Origin: G963674665 sp963674665
Lineage (GTDB): Bacteria > Desulfobacterota > Desulfovibrionia > Desulfovibrionales > Desulfovibrionaceae
Length of the DNA stretch: 64,000 bases
Assembly (NCBI GenBank): GCA_963674665.2
Contig: CAXXPL010000015.1
Span: 1 to 64,000, forward strand
Direction: 5' to 3'
In this document: piece by piece, positions 18,006 through 27,781 of the stretch
Numbering within the stretch: the stretch's first letter is position 1
Layout of the letters: each line of letters opens with the position of its first letter
The notes under the pieces: model-generated
Told to the model about the DNA's origin: nothing
The model's input: the letters and a program-made list of their open reading frames with translations, nothing else
Databases searched by the model: none
Translations under genes and position numbers: made by a program

Positions 18006-20324
18006 ATGCGTGTGAAGAGTATTATCACTAGGCTGGCCCTGGTGGTGGCGGTATTGGTTGGCGTGGCTGTCACTGGTCTGGTCATCTATGTCTCGAGCTC
18101 CACGTACCAAGCCGTCCTTCACTCCGAAGAGCAATGCATGAGGATCATGGTGAATTCCGCCATTGACCGCATGGAGGGGGATTTCGTACAGCTCGAGGCG
18201 AATCTTCTGGACGTGTTCGAGCATGGGGACATTCGGGCCGCCGTGCAGTCACCCGACGAACAAGCCGTTGCCAGAGCACAGGATGTCATGATCAAGGTCA
18301 TGAATCACCATCCGGAATTTCTCGTCTTCTACTTCTTCGACACCAAGGGGATCATCACCTTCGGCATCAGCGCTCCGGAAAAGCGCATCAGCGGCATAGA
18401 TATCTCCAGCCGCGACTACTACAAGGCCATAATGAGCGGGCAGAAGCGCTATGTCTCGGACGTGGCCGAGTCCAAAGTTGACGGCAGGCAGTTCTTTTCC
18501 ATTGTCCGCGAGATCTCCGAGGACGGGAAAAGGCTGGGCGCCATGGCGGTGGCCGTGAACTGGAAAGAGTACAAGAAGAACATAGTCGATTCCATCAAGA
18601 TCGCCCAGGACGGTTATGCCTACATGACCAACAAGGCCGGGCAATCCATCTCCCACCCTGACCGGAAAATCGAATTCAAGCAGGACCTCACCGGGTTCGA
18701 CTTCATGCAGACGATCCTGAAGAGCGAAGAAGGGCTGTTGGACTACACATACCAGGGCCAGGACAAGGTGATGTACTACGAGACCGTGCCATCCACTGGC
18801 TGGTATTTGATCGGCGCGGTGTACGAGGCGGATCTCGGTTCCGCGGCAACACATCAACGCTCTATCCTCATTGTGGCCGGGGTCGTGTTGATACTGATCC
18901 TGACCATAGCCATCATCCTGGCGACACGCAGCCTCGTTATCGCACCCATGAAGCTGCTGCTCGATTATACATTGCGTGTGGCCCATGGTGATCTGCAAGC
19001 CGAGCTGAAGGGGAAATTCCGTTTCGAACTGGAGCAACTGGCGGAAAATATCCGCAAGATGGTGCGGGAGTTGAAAGTCAGGCTGGGTTTTGCCCAGGGA
19101 GTTCTCAAGGGCATAACCGTACCCTGTGTGGTGACCGACAAGGAGCACAGGGTCACGTGGGTCAATGAGGACATGCTCAAGATCGTTGGCAGGGATTGCG
19201 ACACCGATGCCTGCCACGAGATGAACACCGGTGAGCTGATCTGGAACGACGCGAACCGGGAGACGTTGACGGACAGGGCGCTCAACGAGCGCAAGCGGCT
19301 GCACCAGGAGACCGAGTACGTCAATCCCAAGGGCATGGAGTGGGTCGTGGACGTCACTTGCACGCCCTTCTACGACCTGGACGGCGAGTTGCTGGGCGCC
19401 ATAGCCAACTGGTATGACCTCACGGAGCTTCGTACCCGGCAGCAGGAAGTGCAGGCAGTTAACGAACGCATCGTGCGCACCGCTCGTGAGGCCCGCCATG
19501 TGGCCGACCAGGTTTCCGAGACCGCGACCCAGTTGTCCAGCGTCATTGACCAGGCCGCCCATGGCGCGGATGGACAACAGGAGCGCACAACCACCACTGC
19601 CAGGGCCATGGATGAGATGAACGCCACGGTGATGGAGGTGGCGCGAAACGCCTCGGAGGCTGCTCGGAACGCCGATGAGGCCAAGAGCCAGGCACAGTCC
19701 GGATCCCTGGTGGTCGAGAAGGTCAAATCCTCCATAGGCAAGGTCACGGCACAGACCTCGAGCCTGCAGAACACCATGCAGGAGCTGGGTACCCAGGCGG
19801 ATTCCATCGGCGGGGTCATCGCCACCATCAACGACATTGCGGACCAGACAAATCTCCTGGCCCTCAACGCGGCCATCGAGGCGGCCCGGGCCGGTGAGGC
19901 CGGGAGGGGCTTCGCCGTGGTGGCGGACGAGGTGCGCAAGCTGGCGGAGAAGACCATGGCCGCCACCAAGGAGGTGGGGGAGCAGATCAGCGCCATCCAA
20001 TCAGGTGTCAAGCTAGGCATAGAGGCCGCGGAGATCATGAACGACTCCGTGCAGGACGCCAACAATCTTAGCAGCGACGCACAAAGCGCACTGGGCAGCA
20101 TCAACCAAGTCTCGGAACTGACGGCCGCGGGCATAGGGTCCATCGCCACGGCCGCGGAGCAGCAGTCCTCGACCAGCGAGGAGATCACCCGGAGCATCGA
20201 GGACGTGACCAGCATCGCCTCGGAAACTGCGCAGGGCATGACCGAGGCGCGCTCGGCCGTGGAGCGCCTCTCCCAACAGGCCGACACCCTCAATCGCCTG
20301 ATGCGACAGTTGGGAGAGGAGTAG
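18006..20324 (+). CDS. Methyl-accepting chemotaxis protein with dCache and PAS domains
   Basis: A 772-residue chemoreceptor. TM1 is at about 10-32, then a large periplasmic double-Cache domain (about 35-280, with YYKAIMSGQKRYVSDVAESK and a membrane-proximal GWYLIGAVYEADL), TM2 at about 288-310, HAMP, a PAS domain (about 365-475, VVTDKEHRVTWVNEDMLKI) and a signalling domain with tip DQTNLLALNAAIEAARAGEA. dCache sensors bind small metabolites such as amino acids or organic acids; the ligand here is not predictable. The ATG at 18006 is preceded by GGGGGG. A palindrome lies 40 bp upstream. The gene is monocistronic. Confidence 0.92.
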   Translation: MRVKSIITRLALVVAVLVGVAVTGLVIYVSSSTYQAVLHSEEQCMRIMVNSAIDRMEGDFVQLEANLLDVFEHGDIRAAVQSPDEQAVARAQDVMIKVMNHHPEFLVFYFFDTKGIITFGISAPEKRISGIDISSRDYYKAIMSGQKRYVSDVAESKVDGRQFFSIVREISEDGKRLGAMAVAVNWKEYKKNIVDSIKIAQDGYAYMTNKAGQSISHPDRKIEFKQDLTGFDFMQTILKSEEGLLDYTYQGQDKVMYYETVPSTGWYLIGAVYEADLGSAATHQRSILIVAGVVLILILTIAIILATRSLVIAPMKLLLDYTLRVAHGDLQAELKGKFRFELEQLAENIRKMVRELKVRLGFAQGVLKGITVPCVVTDKEHRVTWVNEDMLKIVGRDCDTDACHEMNTGELIWNDANRETLTDRALNERKRLHQETEYVNPKGMEWVVDVTCTPFYDLDGELLGAIANWYDLTELRTRQQEVQAVNERIVRTAREARHVADQVSETATQLSSVIDQAAHGADGQQERTTTTARAMDEMNATVMEVARNASEAARNADEAKSQAQSGSLVVEKVKSSIGKVTAQTSSLQNTMQELGTQADSIGGVIATINDIADQTNLLALNAAIEAARAGEAGRGFAVVADEVRKLAEKTMAATKEVGEQISAIQSGVKLGIEAAEIMNDSVQDANNLSSDAQSALGSINQVSELTAAGIGSIATAAEQQSSTSEEITRSIEDVTSIASETAQGMTEARSAVERLSQQADTLNRLMRQLGEE

Positions 20325-20536
20325 CGGTGACCGGGCAATGTGTCGAAACGTGGCGTTGATCAAGGGCACCGGATGTGCCCTGGAATACTGCGTCGACCTG
20401 TAACCAGGTATTTTAATGAGGAACCGACTGCCTTTCCTCCGAGCGACAGCGGCATGGCGCGGTCGTTTCGCGCCCAGCGGATGTCCACCGCGGCGATAAG
20501 GTGTCCCGGGCGGCTCTTTCCTGGAAACAAGTTCCC

Positions 20537-21103
20537 TCACTCGTCCAGCAACTGCCGGGCGCGGCGCATAGCCAGTTCAAAGGCCTCCTCGGAGGAGCGA
20601 GATTTCGGGTCATGGCAGCGCCCCCGTGGCAGAAGGTAGACCCCCTGAACGAGCAGGAACAGCCAGAGGGACATGCCCCAACCAAGCGCATTCCGCGAAA
20701 AGGGGAGCGGGGCCATGTCCGAAGGCGCCAGCAACCCCGCAAGCACCCCACCGCCTCCCACAAGCAACACTTCCACCAGGAACCGTGACAGGGGCGAGCC
20801 CCTGAAGCAGCGGACAAATCGTATCCATCCCAGGCAGAAGCCTGTCTGCAGCGCCACGACCGCGGGGGGCGCTCCGAGCAGGGCGCCCGCCAAAGGCAGG
20901 GACATGAGCGCGAGAGCTGCGAACACCGAGGCGCCACAGGACAGGCTGAGGAAGGCGGCATAAAGGCTCACGCCCAGGCAGGCGGCCGCGAGCAGGGCAC
21001 CCTGCGCTCCCAGGAATGGAGCGAGCAGGGCGTGGGTAAAGGGCAGTCCGGCCCCGGCAGCCAGGGCGCAGATGATTCCCCGGATGAAGCGCTTTGCGGG
21101 CAT
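20537..21103 (-). CDS. Small polytopic membrane protein, unknown function
   Basis: A ~188-residue hydrophobic protein with about five predicted membrane segments and a positively charged C-terminal tail. I do not recognise the family. The start at 21103 (MPAKRFIRG) overlaps the stop of the preceding coiled-coil gene by one base (TGATG), so it is translationally coupled to it. The operon order is VWA protein, coiled-coil protein, this protein. A joint envelope-related role is inferred only from context. Confidence 0.65.
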   Translation of the reverse strand: MPAKRFIRGIICALAAGAGLPFTHALLAPFLGAQGALLAAACLGVSLYAAFLSLSCGASVFAALALMSLPLAGALLGAPPAVVALQTGFCLGWIRFVRCFRGSPLSRFLVEVLLVGGGGVLAGLLAPSDMAPLPFSRNALGWGMSLWLFLLVQGVYLLPRGRCHDPKSRSSEEAFELAMRRARQLLDE

Positions 21104-21540
21104 CAGTTTTCTCCTTGGCTTTTGGGCAAATCCCTGGGAGATGTGAAATCCCAGGCAAAGGGGCTGAACTCCGGGAGAGGGGGTGCCAGCCGCACGGCAT
21201 ACCCCCGCTCCCGGCAAAGCATCTGCAGGCGCTCGTAATCCTGGATATGTCGCTGCATGAGGTGTTGCCGGTGCTCGCACAACGCGCGCAGGGCCTCATG
21301 GTTCTCCAACTGCGTCCGTCGCAGCAGCTCCGGCGCGTCCATGGTGCGCAGCCTGTCGGCCTCGTTCCTGACCCTGGACAGGTTCCTGGCCAGGCGCTCC
21401 AGCTCTTGGGCTTCCCGGTCCAGGGAGCTCCGCATCTGCTTCAGGCAGTTCTCGAGCAGCAGCTCCTTGTCCTCGATGCTGTCCAAGAGGCCGTGCAGGT
21501 CGGCTCGCAACAAATCTCCAAGACGGCGCAGAATGTTCAT
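21103..21540 (-). CDS. Coiled-coil protein, PspA-like in character
   Basis: A 145-residue protein dominated by charged heptad-like helix (LRADLHGLLDSIEDKELLLENCLKQMRSSLDREAQELE as one continuous helix, here described only by its ends LRADLHG and EAQELE). The opening MNILRRLGDLLRADLHGLLD resembles the amphipathic start of PspA/IM30 membrane-stress proteins, but it is much shorter than PspA (about 220). It lies 7 bp from the VWA gene and overlaps the membrane protein gene. A membrane-associated scaffold is a plausible inference. Confidence 0.6.
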   Translation of the reverse strand: MNILRRLGDLLRADLHGLLDSIEDKELLLENCLKQMRSSLDREAQELERLARNLSRVRNEADRLRTMDAPELLRRTQLENHEALRALCEHRQHLMQRHIQDYERLQMLCRERGYAVRLAPPLPEFSPFAWDFTSPRDLPKSQGEN

Positions 21541-21547
21541 GCGGACC

Positions 21548-22999
21548 TCACTGAATCGCGGAATCTTTGTCGCGTCGTTTAAGATACCCGGAGTGATGGA
21601 TCTTCTTGGCCTCGGACTTGCGCAGTTCGGGAGCGGCGGAAGGTGCGGCGTTCTGGGTCATCTCGACCTGCCTCTCCAGCGTGGCCAGGTCCTGGTCCAG
21701 ATTCTCCTGTACCCTTGCGGAGCCCACCCGTGCGTTAAGGCGCTGCTGCTTCTCGCGGTAGCTGTTTATGCGCGACAGGGCGTTGGATTCGTTGCCTTCG
21801 GCGATGTCCTTGGCAACCTCTTCCTGCAGCCTGCTGTAGTCCTCCTGCAGAACCTTCTGCTCCCAGACGCCCTTGTCCATGGAGGCGACGACTTTACCCT
21901 CGTCCTTGACACAAGCCACGTACAGGGGAGCGGGCAGGCTCATGACCGTGGTGCCGTTCTCACCATCAAAGCTCACTGTGGGGGCGGGTATGGTAACCGT
22001 CCCGAGGGTCGAGGTGGGAACACGGTAGGTCAGAATGATGCTGCGGGTTTGTCCGGAAAGCACCTCGCCGGGGTGAAACACGGCCTTGCCGTTGCGTACC
22101 TCGATGGGGTAGCCGCCGGCCTCCACGAGTCGTACGCCCTTGACCTCGGGGACAGTCACCGTGCAGTTGCGTGCCACGGCGGTGCGCGCCGCCATGAGTT
22201 CCTGAATGAATACCTGGGCAAATGCGTCGGGCTGCTCCAGGAACTGGTACCCGCCGCCACCGTGGTCGGCTATGGCCGTGAGCAGGGCCTCGTTGAAGTC
22301 CACGCCCACACCCACGGTGCTGATGGTGAATTCTCCGGTGATGGCCTCGGAAGCCATGGCGCTGAGATCCCTGATGCCGGTGACTCCCTGGTTCGCGATG
22401 CCGTCGGAGATGAGCAGGAGTCTGGTGTTGCGGTTGGCCTGATGGCTGTCAGCGAGAATGTTCATGCCCTCGCGCAGGCCTTCGCCGAGATTGGTGCCGC
22501 CCTTGGCGTGTATTCTGCTCAGAATGCCAAGTAGTCTTTTGCTGTTGGAGGAGGAGTTGGGAATGAGATCGCAGTGGATCGAGGCGTGATCCGAGTATGA
22601 CACCAGCGCGACCCTGTCACCCTGGTGAAGCATGCCGAACAGTGATTTCACCGCGACCTTGGCGTCATCGATCTTGCTGCCGCTCATGGAGCCGCTACGG
22701 TCCAGGACGATGACCATGTCCACAGGGAGGTCGGAGGTTTCACCTGTCTTGGATTCAGGTGACTCGGCGCCGTGCAGGGTCATGGCCAAGGACACCAGCC
22801 CGTCACCGCCCTGGAAAACCTTGCCCTGGCTCAGAGCCACTTCCAGGCTCAGGAGTTGGGTGGAGGTGTTCTGGCTGAGCTGTACTGCGGAATCATCCGG
22901 TTTGGCCGTGACTTCGGACTGAGCCCAGGCCAGTGCCACGATGCTGAGACCCAGCAACACGATAAGCAATAATAAGGAGCGGAGGGTGCTTTTGTTCAT
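21548..22999 (-). CDS. Exported von Willebrand factor A domain protein
   Basis: A 483-residue protein with a signal peptide or N-terminal anchor (about 7-27) and a VWA domain whose MIDAS motif DRSGS (Asp100, Ser102, Ser104) is intact. The start has AAGGAG upstream. C-terminal residues from about 380 are helical and charged. VWA domains of this type mediate metal-dependent protein contacts, often with a PspA-like or chaperone partner. It leads a three-gene operon with a coiled-coil and a membrane protein. The function is unknown; an envelope-stress or surface role is an inference from export and partners. Confidence 0.8.
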   Translation of the reverse strand: MNKSTLRSLLLLIVLLGLSIVALAWAQSEVTAKPDDSAVQLSQNTSTQLLSLEVALSQGKVFQGGDGLVSLAMTLHGAESPESKTGETSDLPVDMVIVLDRSGSMSGSKIDDAKVAVKSLFGMLHQGDRVALVSYSDHASIHCDLIPNSSSNSKRLLGILSRIHAKGGTNLGEGLREGMNILADSHQANRNTRLLLISDGIANQGVTGIRDLSAMASEAITGEFTISTVGVGVDFNEALLTAIADHGGGGYQFLEQPDAFAQVFIQELMAARTAVARNCTVTVPEVKGVRLVEAGGYPIEVRNGKAVFHPGEVLSGQTRSIILTYRVPTSTLGTVTIPAPTVSFDGENGTTVMSLPAPLYVACVKDEGKVVASMDKGVWEQKVLQEDYSRLQEEVAKDIAEGNESNALSRINSYREKQQRLNARVGSARVQENLDQDLATLERQVEMTQNAAPSAAPELRKSEAKKIHHSGYLKRRDKDSAIQ

Positions 23000-23195
23000 G
23001 ACTTTCTCCTTTTGGAAAGGTGTGCGTGGATGGAGAAAGCATAACTCGAAGTTGTACTAGTGCAATGCAAAGTACGGAAAATGAGGTGCTACGTTTTTTT
23101 TCGTTTTTTTTACAAAGAGGAAGTGGCGGATAAATTTATGGTATGGCGCGAATTTACGTCTGTCAAATAAGATGACTAAAAAGGGCGGGAAAAAT

Positions 23196-24203
23196 TCAGT
23201 TGGATTCCATGATGCAGGAGCCGATCACGATACGGTCGCGGCCCTGGCGCTTGGCCTCGTAGAGGGCAGTGTCCGCTGCGTGAATGAGCAGCATGGGGTC
23301 CCCGTTGTTGTTGGGCACGCATGAGGTGAGACCGATGCTCACGGTGATGAGCGAGCCGACTTCGGAAGTGGAGTGCTCCATACGCAGGTCCAGCACATTG
23401 GACCGGATGGAGTCGGCGATCTGCTTGGCGCCGTCGAGTTCGGTGCAGGGCAGCATGACCACGAACTCCTCGCCGCCAAAGCGCGCCACCATGTCGGCGG
23501 GGCGGCGCAAGGCGTTCTTGATGGCCGTGGCCACCTTCTTGAGGCAGGTATCGCCCTGCAGATGACCGTAGGTGTCGTTGTAGAGTTTGAAGAAGTCGAT
23601 ATCGATCATCAGCATGGAGATGTGAGTGCGCTCCCTGCGGCATCGCAACCATTCGTTGGGGTAGATGTTGTCGAAATGGCGGCGGTTGGCCACGCCTGTG
23701 AGGCCGTCCAGGTTGGACAGGTCCTCCAGCTTGCGCGTCAGGGCCTCGAGCTCCCGCTCCCTGGCCTTGCGCCGGTCGGTCTCCTGCTTGAGCTTGAGCA
23801 CCGAACGCACACGCGCGCGCAGTTCCACCTTGTTCAGGGGCTTGTTGATATAGTCGATGGCGCCCGCCTCAAAGGCGCGCTCCAGGTTTTCCAGCTCGTC
23901 GCTCACGGTGACCAAGATGATGGGGATGTCGGCGAATCTTGGATCGGACTTGATGGCCCATGTGGCCTCGATGCCGTTCATGTGCGGCATGTTCAGGTCC
24001 ATGAGGATCAGGTCCACCGGGTCCGGTTTGATGGTGTCGTCATCGTCCGGCGCGTTGTTTACGTGCTCGTAGGTCTCGCGCAGGTGATCTATGGCCTCGA
24101 TGGCTGTCTCCGCAAGGATCAGGTCGGTGTATCCGCAGTGCCGCAAGATGTTTTCGAGCAGCATGCGCGAGGTGGCCGAGTCGTCTACAATCAGAAGCCG
24201 CAT
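23196..24203 (-). CDS. Response regulator with GGDEF diguanylate cyclase output
   Basis: A 335-residue PleD-like protein: receiver domain (about 1-125, phosphoacceptor Asp69 in LILMDLNMP, Lys in INKPL), a helical linker, then a GGDEF domain with an intact active site GGEEF (243-247). An RxxD inhibitory site (Arg234-Asp237) stands five residues before it, so product inhibition by cyclic di-GMP is expected. It should make cyclic di-GMP from GTP on phosphorylation. No histidine kinase is adjacent. Potential effectors in the window are the PilZ protein (37073-37669) and possibly the EAL-HDOD protein. Confidence 0.93.
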   Translation of the reverse strand: MRLLIVDDSATSRMLLENILRHCGYTDLILAETAIEAIDHLRETYEHVNNAPDDDDTIKPDPVDLILMDLNMPHMNGIEATWAIKSDPRFADIPIILVTVSDELENLERAFEAGAIDYINKPLNKVELRARVRSVLKLKQETDRRKARERELEALTRKLEDLSNLDGLTGVANRRHFDNIYPNEWLRCRRERTHISMLMIDIDFFKLYNDTYGHLQGDTCLKKVATAIKNALRRPADMVARFGGEEFVVMLPCTELDGAKQIADSIRSNVLDLRMEHSTSEVGSLITVSIGLTSCVPNNNGDPMLLIHAADTALYEAKRQGRDRIVIGSCIMESN

Positions 24204-24385
24204 TATGCATGAATTCCGTGTTTGGCGATTAGTGCAGGGGGATTACTTTATATATATGACATACAACACGGAGAAGTTGCAAAGGAAAAATTGTGTCACC
24301 GGAGTCACTGTGATGAAAAAGCCCCGTGACAAAAGTGAATTGGGGTTGGTCAGCCCTTTGTTGAAGGTCGATGAAGTGGGGGAAA

Positions 24386-24401
24386 CCTTTCAGTGGAAAG
24401 G
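24386..24401 (-). terminator. Short hairpin 3' of hypF
   Basis: CCTTTC, a 4-base loop and GAAAGG, about 20 bp beyond the hypF stop, followed on the minus strand by TTTCCCCC. A weak terminator candidate. Confidence 0.35.
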
Positions 24402-24421
24402 CGTTTTTCAATGGAGGTGGT

Positions 24422-26806
24422 TCAGGTGTCGAGGCTGAGGCGTGAACGCCCCCATGCGGCCTGACCAAGGGATATGCACCCGTCATTGGGGGGGAGTTCC
24501 CGGTGACACAGAGGCTTGAGGCCTCGTTGGATCAGGGCCTGGGGCAGCTCCAGCCTCAGGGTGAGGTTCTGCATGACCCCGCCGGACAGGGCTACCACAT
24601 CTATCCCGGATGCGTCGGCGCATTGTGCGGCCCAGTCCGCCAGCCCCTGGATAAGGCCGAGATGGAAGCGGCGGCTGATGGCGCCCTGGGAGACGCCGGA
24701 GCGCCAGTCGGAGAGCACCTGGAAGAAGAGTTCCAGGGTGTCGAGCACGAGGAGGCCGGAGTTCTCGTCCATGGGGCAGGAGTAGGCCAGGGTTTCGGAC
24801 ATGTCCTGGGCGGATTCCAGTGAAATGGCGGCCTGTCCCTCGTAGCTGATCTCGGTGTGCAGTCCGATCATGGCCGAGACCGCGTCGAAAAGGCGTCCGC
24901 AGCTGCTGGACACCGGGGTGTTCAGGTCCTTGTCTATGAGCTGCGGCAGCAGGGCGCTTATGCGCTCGTGCTCCGGCAGCCATGGCCATGGTCTGTTCAC
25001 CGGCTCCTGCATGCCGAGGAGGTGCAGGCACCCCCGGGCGATGCGCCAGGGGTTGCGAATCGCGGTCTCCCCTCCGGGAAGGGGAATCCTGCGAAATCTT
25101 CCCAGGCGGGCGTGCTCCAGGGTTTGGGTATCGACAAGCAGGCACTCCCCGCCCCACAGGGTACCGTCCTCACCCAGTCCCGTACCGTCGAGGGCCAGGC
25201 CCAGGGCGGGCCCCTGATGCCTGTGTTCGGCAAGAACGGCGTGGATGTGGGCGAAGTGATGCTGCAAAGCAAGTATAGGCAGCTCCGCTTGCTCCATGGC
25301 GAAGCGCGAGCTTAGATAGTCCGGGTGCAGGTCGCGGATCAAGGCCTGGGGGCGGGTCTGCAGTATGTTCTGCAGGTGCTCCGCGATCTCCCGGAAAAAT
25401 CCGAAGGTCTCGAGGTTCTCCAGGTCGCCGATGTGCTGGCTCACAAAGGCCTGGTCCCCCTTGGTCAGGCAGAGGGTGTTCTTGAGCTCCGGCCCGAGGC
25501 CCAGGACATTGGGCGAGGAGCCTCCGGGCGTGGGCGCCAGGAATACTGGCTTGGGCGTATACCCCCGGGCTCTGCGGAAGAATTGCAGTTCGGGCGCCTC
25601 TCCCGTCTTTTCAGAAAGGGGGCGCACCACGGAGTCGTCCGTGCGGATGAGGATATCGCGGTTGTGCAGCAGGAAAAGGTCGGCGATGTGCCCGAGACGC
25701 CCCAGAGCCTCGCGGTTGCCCAGGCAGATCGGCTCGCCGCTCATATTGCCCGAGGTCATTACCAAAGCCGGTACCAGCCCCTCTTCCAGGTAGGTGGACA
25801 GGGCGCGCAGCAGCACGTGGTGCAGCGGCGTATATGGGAGCATCACCCCCAGCTGGTCAGTGTCCGGTGCCACGTTGGGAGCGATGGGGGAACCCGGCGG
25901 CAGGGGACAGAGCACGATGGGGCGTTGCGCTCCTGTGAGCAGGGCGGCCCCCTGTTCGTCTATTCTGGCGACGGCCCGGGCCGTGTCCAGGTCCGGGAGC
26001 ATGATGGCCAGAGGCTTATGGGGGCGCTGCTTGCGGTGGCGCAGCTCGGCCACCGCGCGCTCCCCGGCCGGACCGCATGCCAGGCATGCCAGGTGAAAAC
26101 CGCCCAGGCCCTTGATGGCCGCGATGTGCCCCTGGGCAAGTGCCTCGGCCAGGCCTTCCAGGGCGGCCAGGCCCCGCACCTTGGCGTTCTCCAGGTCCGT
26201 GTGCTTGTCATTGGGGAGCACACACCAGACCTGGGGGCCGCACACCGGGCAGGCATTGGGTTGGGCATGGAATCTCCTGTCCAGGGGGTTTTCGTATTCC
26301 GCTCCGCACTCAGGGCACATGGGGAAGCAGGCCATGGAGGTGGTCGCCCTGTCGTAGGGGATGGAGCGGGTGATGGTATACCTGGGGCCGCAATTGGTGC
26401 AGTTGGTGAAGGGGTACCAGTGGCGGCGGTCGTCCTGGTCGAAGATCTCCCGCTCGCAGTCCGGGCAGGTGGCGGTGTCCGGGCTGATGAGCACGTTGTG
26501 CCCCTGTCCGGCGCTGCTGTGCAGGATGACGAAGGATTCCTCGCCCGTGGCGGGAGACATGTCCTCCCGAGTCACGGATACGATGTCGGCCAGGGGCGGG
26601 GCCTCTTCCTCCAGAGCCCGGGCAAAGTCCTCCAAAAGCCCGGTGGTACCCTGGATTTCGATACGCACCCCCTTGGGGGTGTTGCGTACGGATCCCAGCA
26701 GGCCCCGTTCATGGGCCAACCGGTAGACAAAGGGGCGGAATCCGACGCCCTGCACCTGGCCTGTGACAGTGAGGGCCAAACGCCTGGAGGAAGGCGTGAC
26801 GCTCAT
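24422..26806 (-). CDS. hypF: HypF, carbamoyl carrier for [NiFe] hydrogenase maturation
   Basis: A 794-residue HypF. Domains in order: acylphosphatase-like (1-95, GQVQGVGFRPFVYRLA), two zinc fingers (about 110-185, CPDC, CTNCGPRYT, CPECGAEY and CPVCGP), a YrdC-like domain (about 215-390, KGLGGFHLAC) and a Kae1-like domain (about 420-790, ending in GGVMQN-type nucleotide-binding sequence). It converts carbamoyl phosphate and ATP into a carbamoyl adenylate and passes the group to HypE for CN ligand synthesis on the hydrogenase iron. The length is normal. The gene starts 3 bp after the fabI stop; no other hyp genes are visible. Confidence 0.95.
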   Translation of the reverse strand: MSVTPSSRRLALTVTGQVQGVGFRPFVYRLAHERGLLGSVRNTPKGVRIEIQGTTGLLEDFARALEEEAPPLADIVSVTREDMSPATGEESFVILHSSAGQGHNVLISPDTATCPDCEREIFDQDDRRHWYPFTNCTNCGPRYTITRSIPYDRATTSMACFPMCPECGAEYENPLDRRFHAQPNACPVCGPQVWCVLPNDKHTDLENAKVRGLAALEGLAEALAQGHIAAIKGLGGFHLACLACGPAGERAVAELRHRKQRPHKPLAIMLPDLDTARAVARIDEQGAALLTGAQRPIVLCPLPPGSPIAPNVAPDTDQLGVMLPYTPLHHVLLRALSTYLEEGLVPALVMTSGNMSGEPICLGNREALGRLGHIADLFLLHNRDILIRTDDSVVRPLSEKTGEAPELQFFRRARGYTPKPVFLAPTPGGSSPNVLGLGPELKNTLCLTKGDQAFVSQHIGDLENLETFGFFREIAEHLQNILQTRPQALIRDLHPDYLSSRFAMEQAELPILALQHHFAHIHAVLAEHRHQGPALGLALDGTGLGEDGTLWGGECLLVDTQTLEHARLGRFRRIPLPGGETAIRNPWRIARGCLHLLGMQEPVNRPWPWLPEHERISALLPQLIDKDLNTPVSSSCGRLFDAVSAMIGLHTEISYEGQAAISLESAQDMSETLAYSCPMDENSGLLVLDTLELFFQVLSDWRSGVSQGAISRRFHLGLIQGLADWAAQCADASGIDVVALSGGVMQNLTLRLELPQALIQRGLKPLCHRELPPNDGCISLGQAAWGRSRLSLDT

Positions 26807-26809
26807 GGG

Positions 26810-27607
26810 CTAATCGTCTTGCTGTGTCGTGGGTTCGTGGGTGCACACACCCATGATGTTGAACCCGGAGTCCACGAAGATCACGTCGCCGGTGGTGCCG
26901 GAAGACAGGTCCGAGGCCAGGTACAGCGCGGTCTTGCCCACATCCTCGATGGTGATGTTGCGATGCAGGGGAGCGATGGACTCGATGGCGCCCAGGATGT
27001 TGTTGAATCCCGGGATGGCCGACGCGGCCATGGATTTCACCGGTCCGGCGCTGATGCAGTTCACGCGCACCCCGCGTTTGCCCAGATCCACGGCCAGGTA
27101 GCGTACGCTGGCCTCAAGGGCGGCCTTGGCCACGGCCATGGCGTTGTAGTTGGCAACGACCTTGCCCGAGCCGTAATAGCTCATGGTCAGCACCGAGCCG
27201 GAGGGCGTGAACATCTTCTCAAAGGCGCGGCACAGGGCGATGAGGGAGTAGGCCGACACGTCCTGGGCCAGGGCGTAACCGTCGCGGCTGGTGTCGATGA
27301 AACGTCCGCGGAGGTCGTCACGGTTGGCAAAGGCGATGGAGTGCACCAGCACGTCCACCTCGCCCCATTGCTTCTCGACCTCCTGCCGCGCTGACTCGAT
27401 CTCCTCGTCCGAGCTGACGTTGCACTGGATGGTGAACTCACCGCCGAGTTCCTCCACGATGGGGAGCAGGCGCTTCTTTATGGGAGGAGCCGCGTAGCTG
27501 AAGGCCAGCCTGGCGCCGTGCTCCTTGAAGGCCTTGGCGATGCCGTAGGCGATACTGCGTTCATTGACAACGCCGAATATCAGCGCTTTTTTTCCTTTCA
27601 ATAACAT
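26810..27607 (-). CDS. fabI: Enoyl-[acyl-carrier-protein] reductase FabI
   Basis: A 265-residue short-chain dehydrogenase of the FabI type. It reduces enoyl-ACP with NAD(P)H in the last step of each fatty-acid elongation cycle. What is seen: MLLKGKKALIFGVVNERSIA at the N-terminus (atypical Rossmann motif of FabI), the catalytic Tyr154-x6-Lys161 (YNAMAVAK) and a second conserved tyrosine in MSYYGSGK. The start at 27607 has AAAAGGAG 8 bp upstream. hypF follows after 3 bp, an unusual pairing. No other fab genes are nearby. Confidence 0.93.
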   Translation of the reverse strand: MLLKGKKALIFGVVNERSIAYGIAKAFKEHGARLAFSYAAPPIKKRLLPIVEELGGEFTIQCNVSSDEEIESARQEVEKQWGEVDVLVHSIAFANRDDLRGRFIDTSRDGYALAQDVSAYSLIALCRAFEKMFTPSGSVLTMSYYGSGKVVANYNAMAVAKAALEASVRYLAVDLGKRGVRVNCISAGPVKSMAASAIPGFNNILGAIESIAPLHRNITIEDVGKTALYLASDLSSGTTGDVIFVDSGFNIMGVCTHEPTTQQDD

Positions 27608-27781
27608 GGGTCCGTCTCCTTTTCGTCTGGCATTCAATTGTCGGGATTGGAATGCGCTCTACTTCGGGAAAAAGGATTTTCGCAAACTGCAATTACAGCG
27701 GATAACACGCCCCAAGGATACCCCATGCCAAGGGGGGCGTCGAGGGGGGCGAGATTTCCTGAAAAGGTGGGCGCAATGGCT

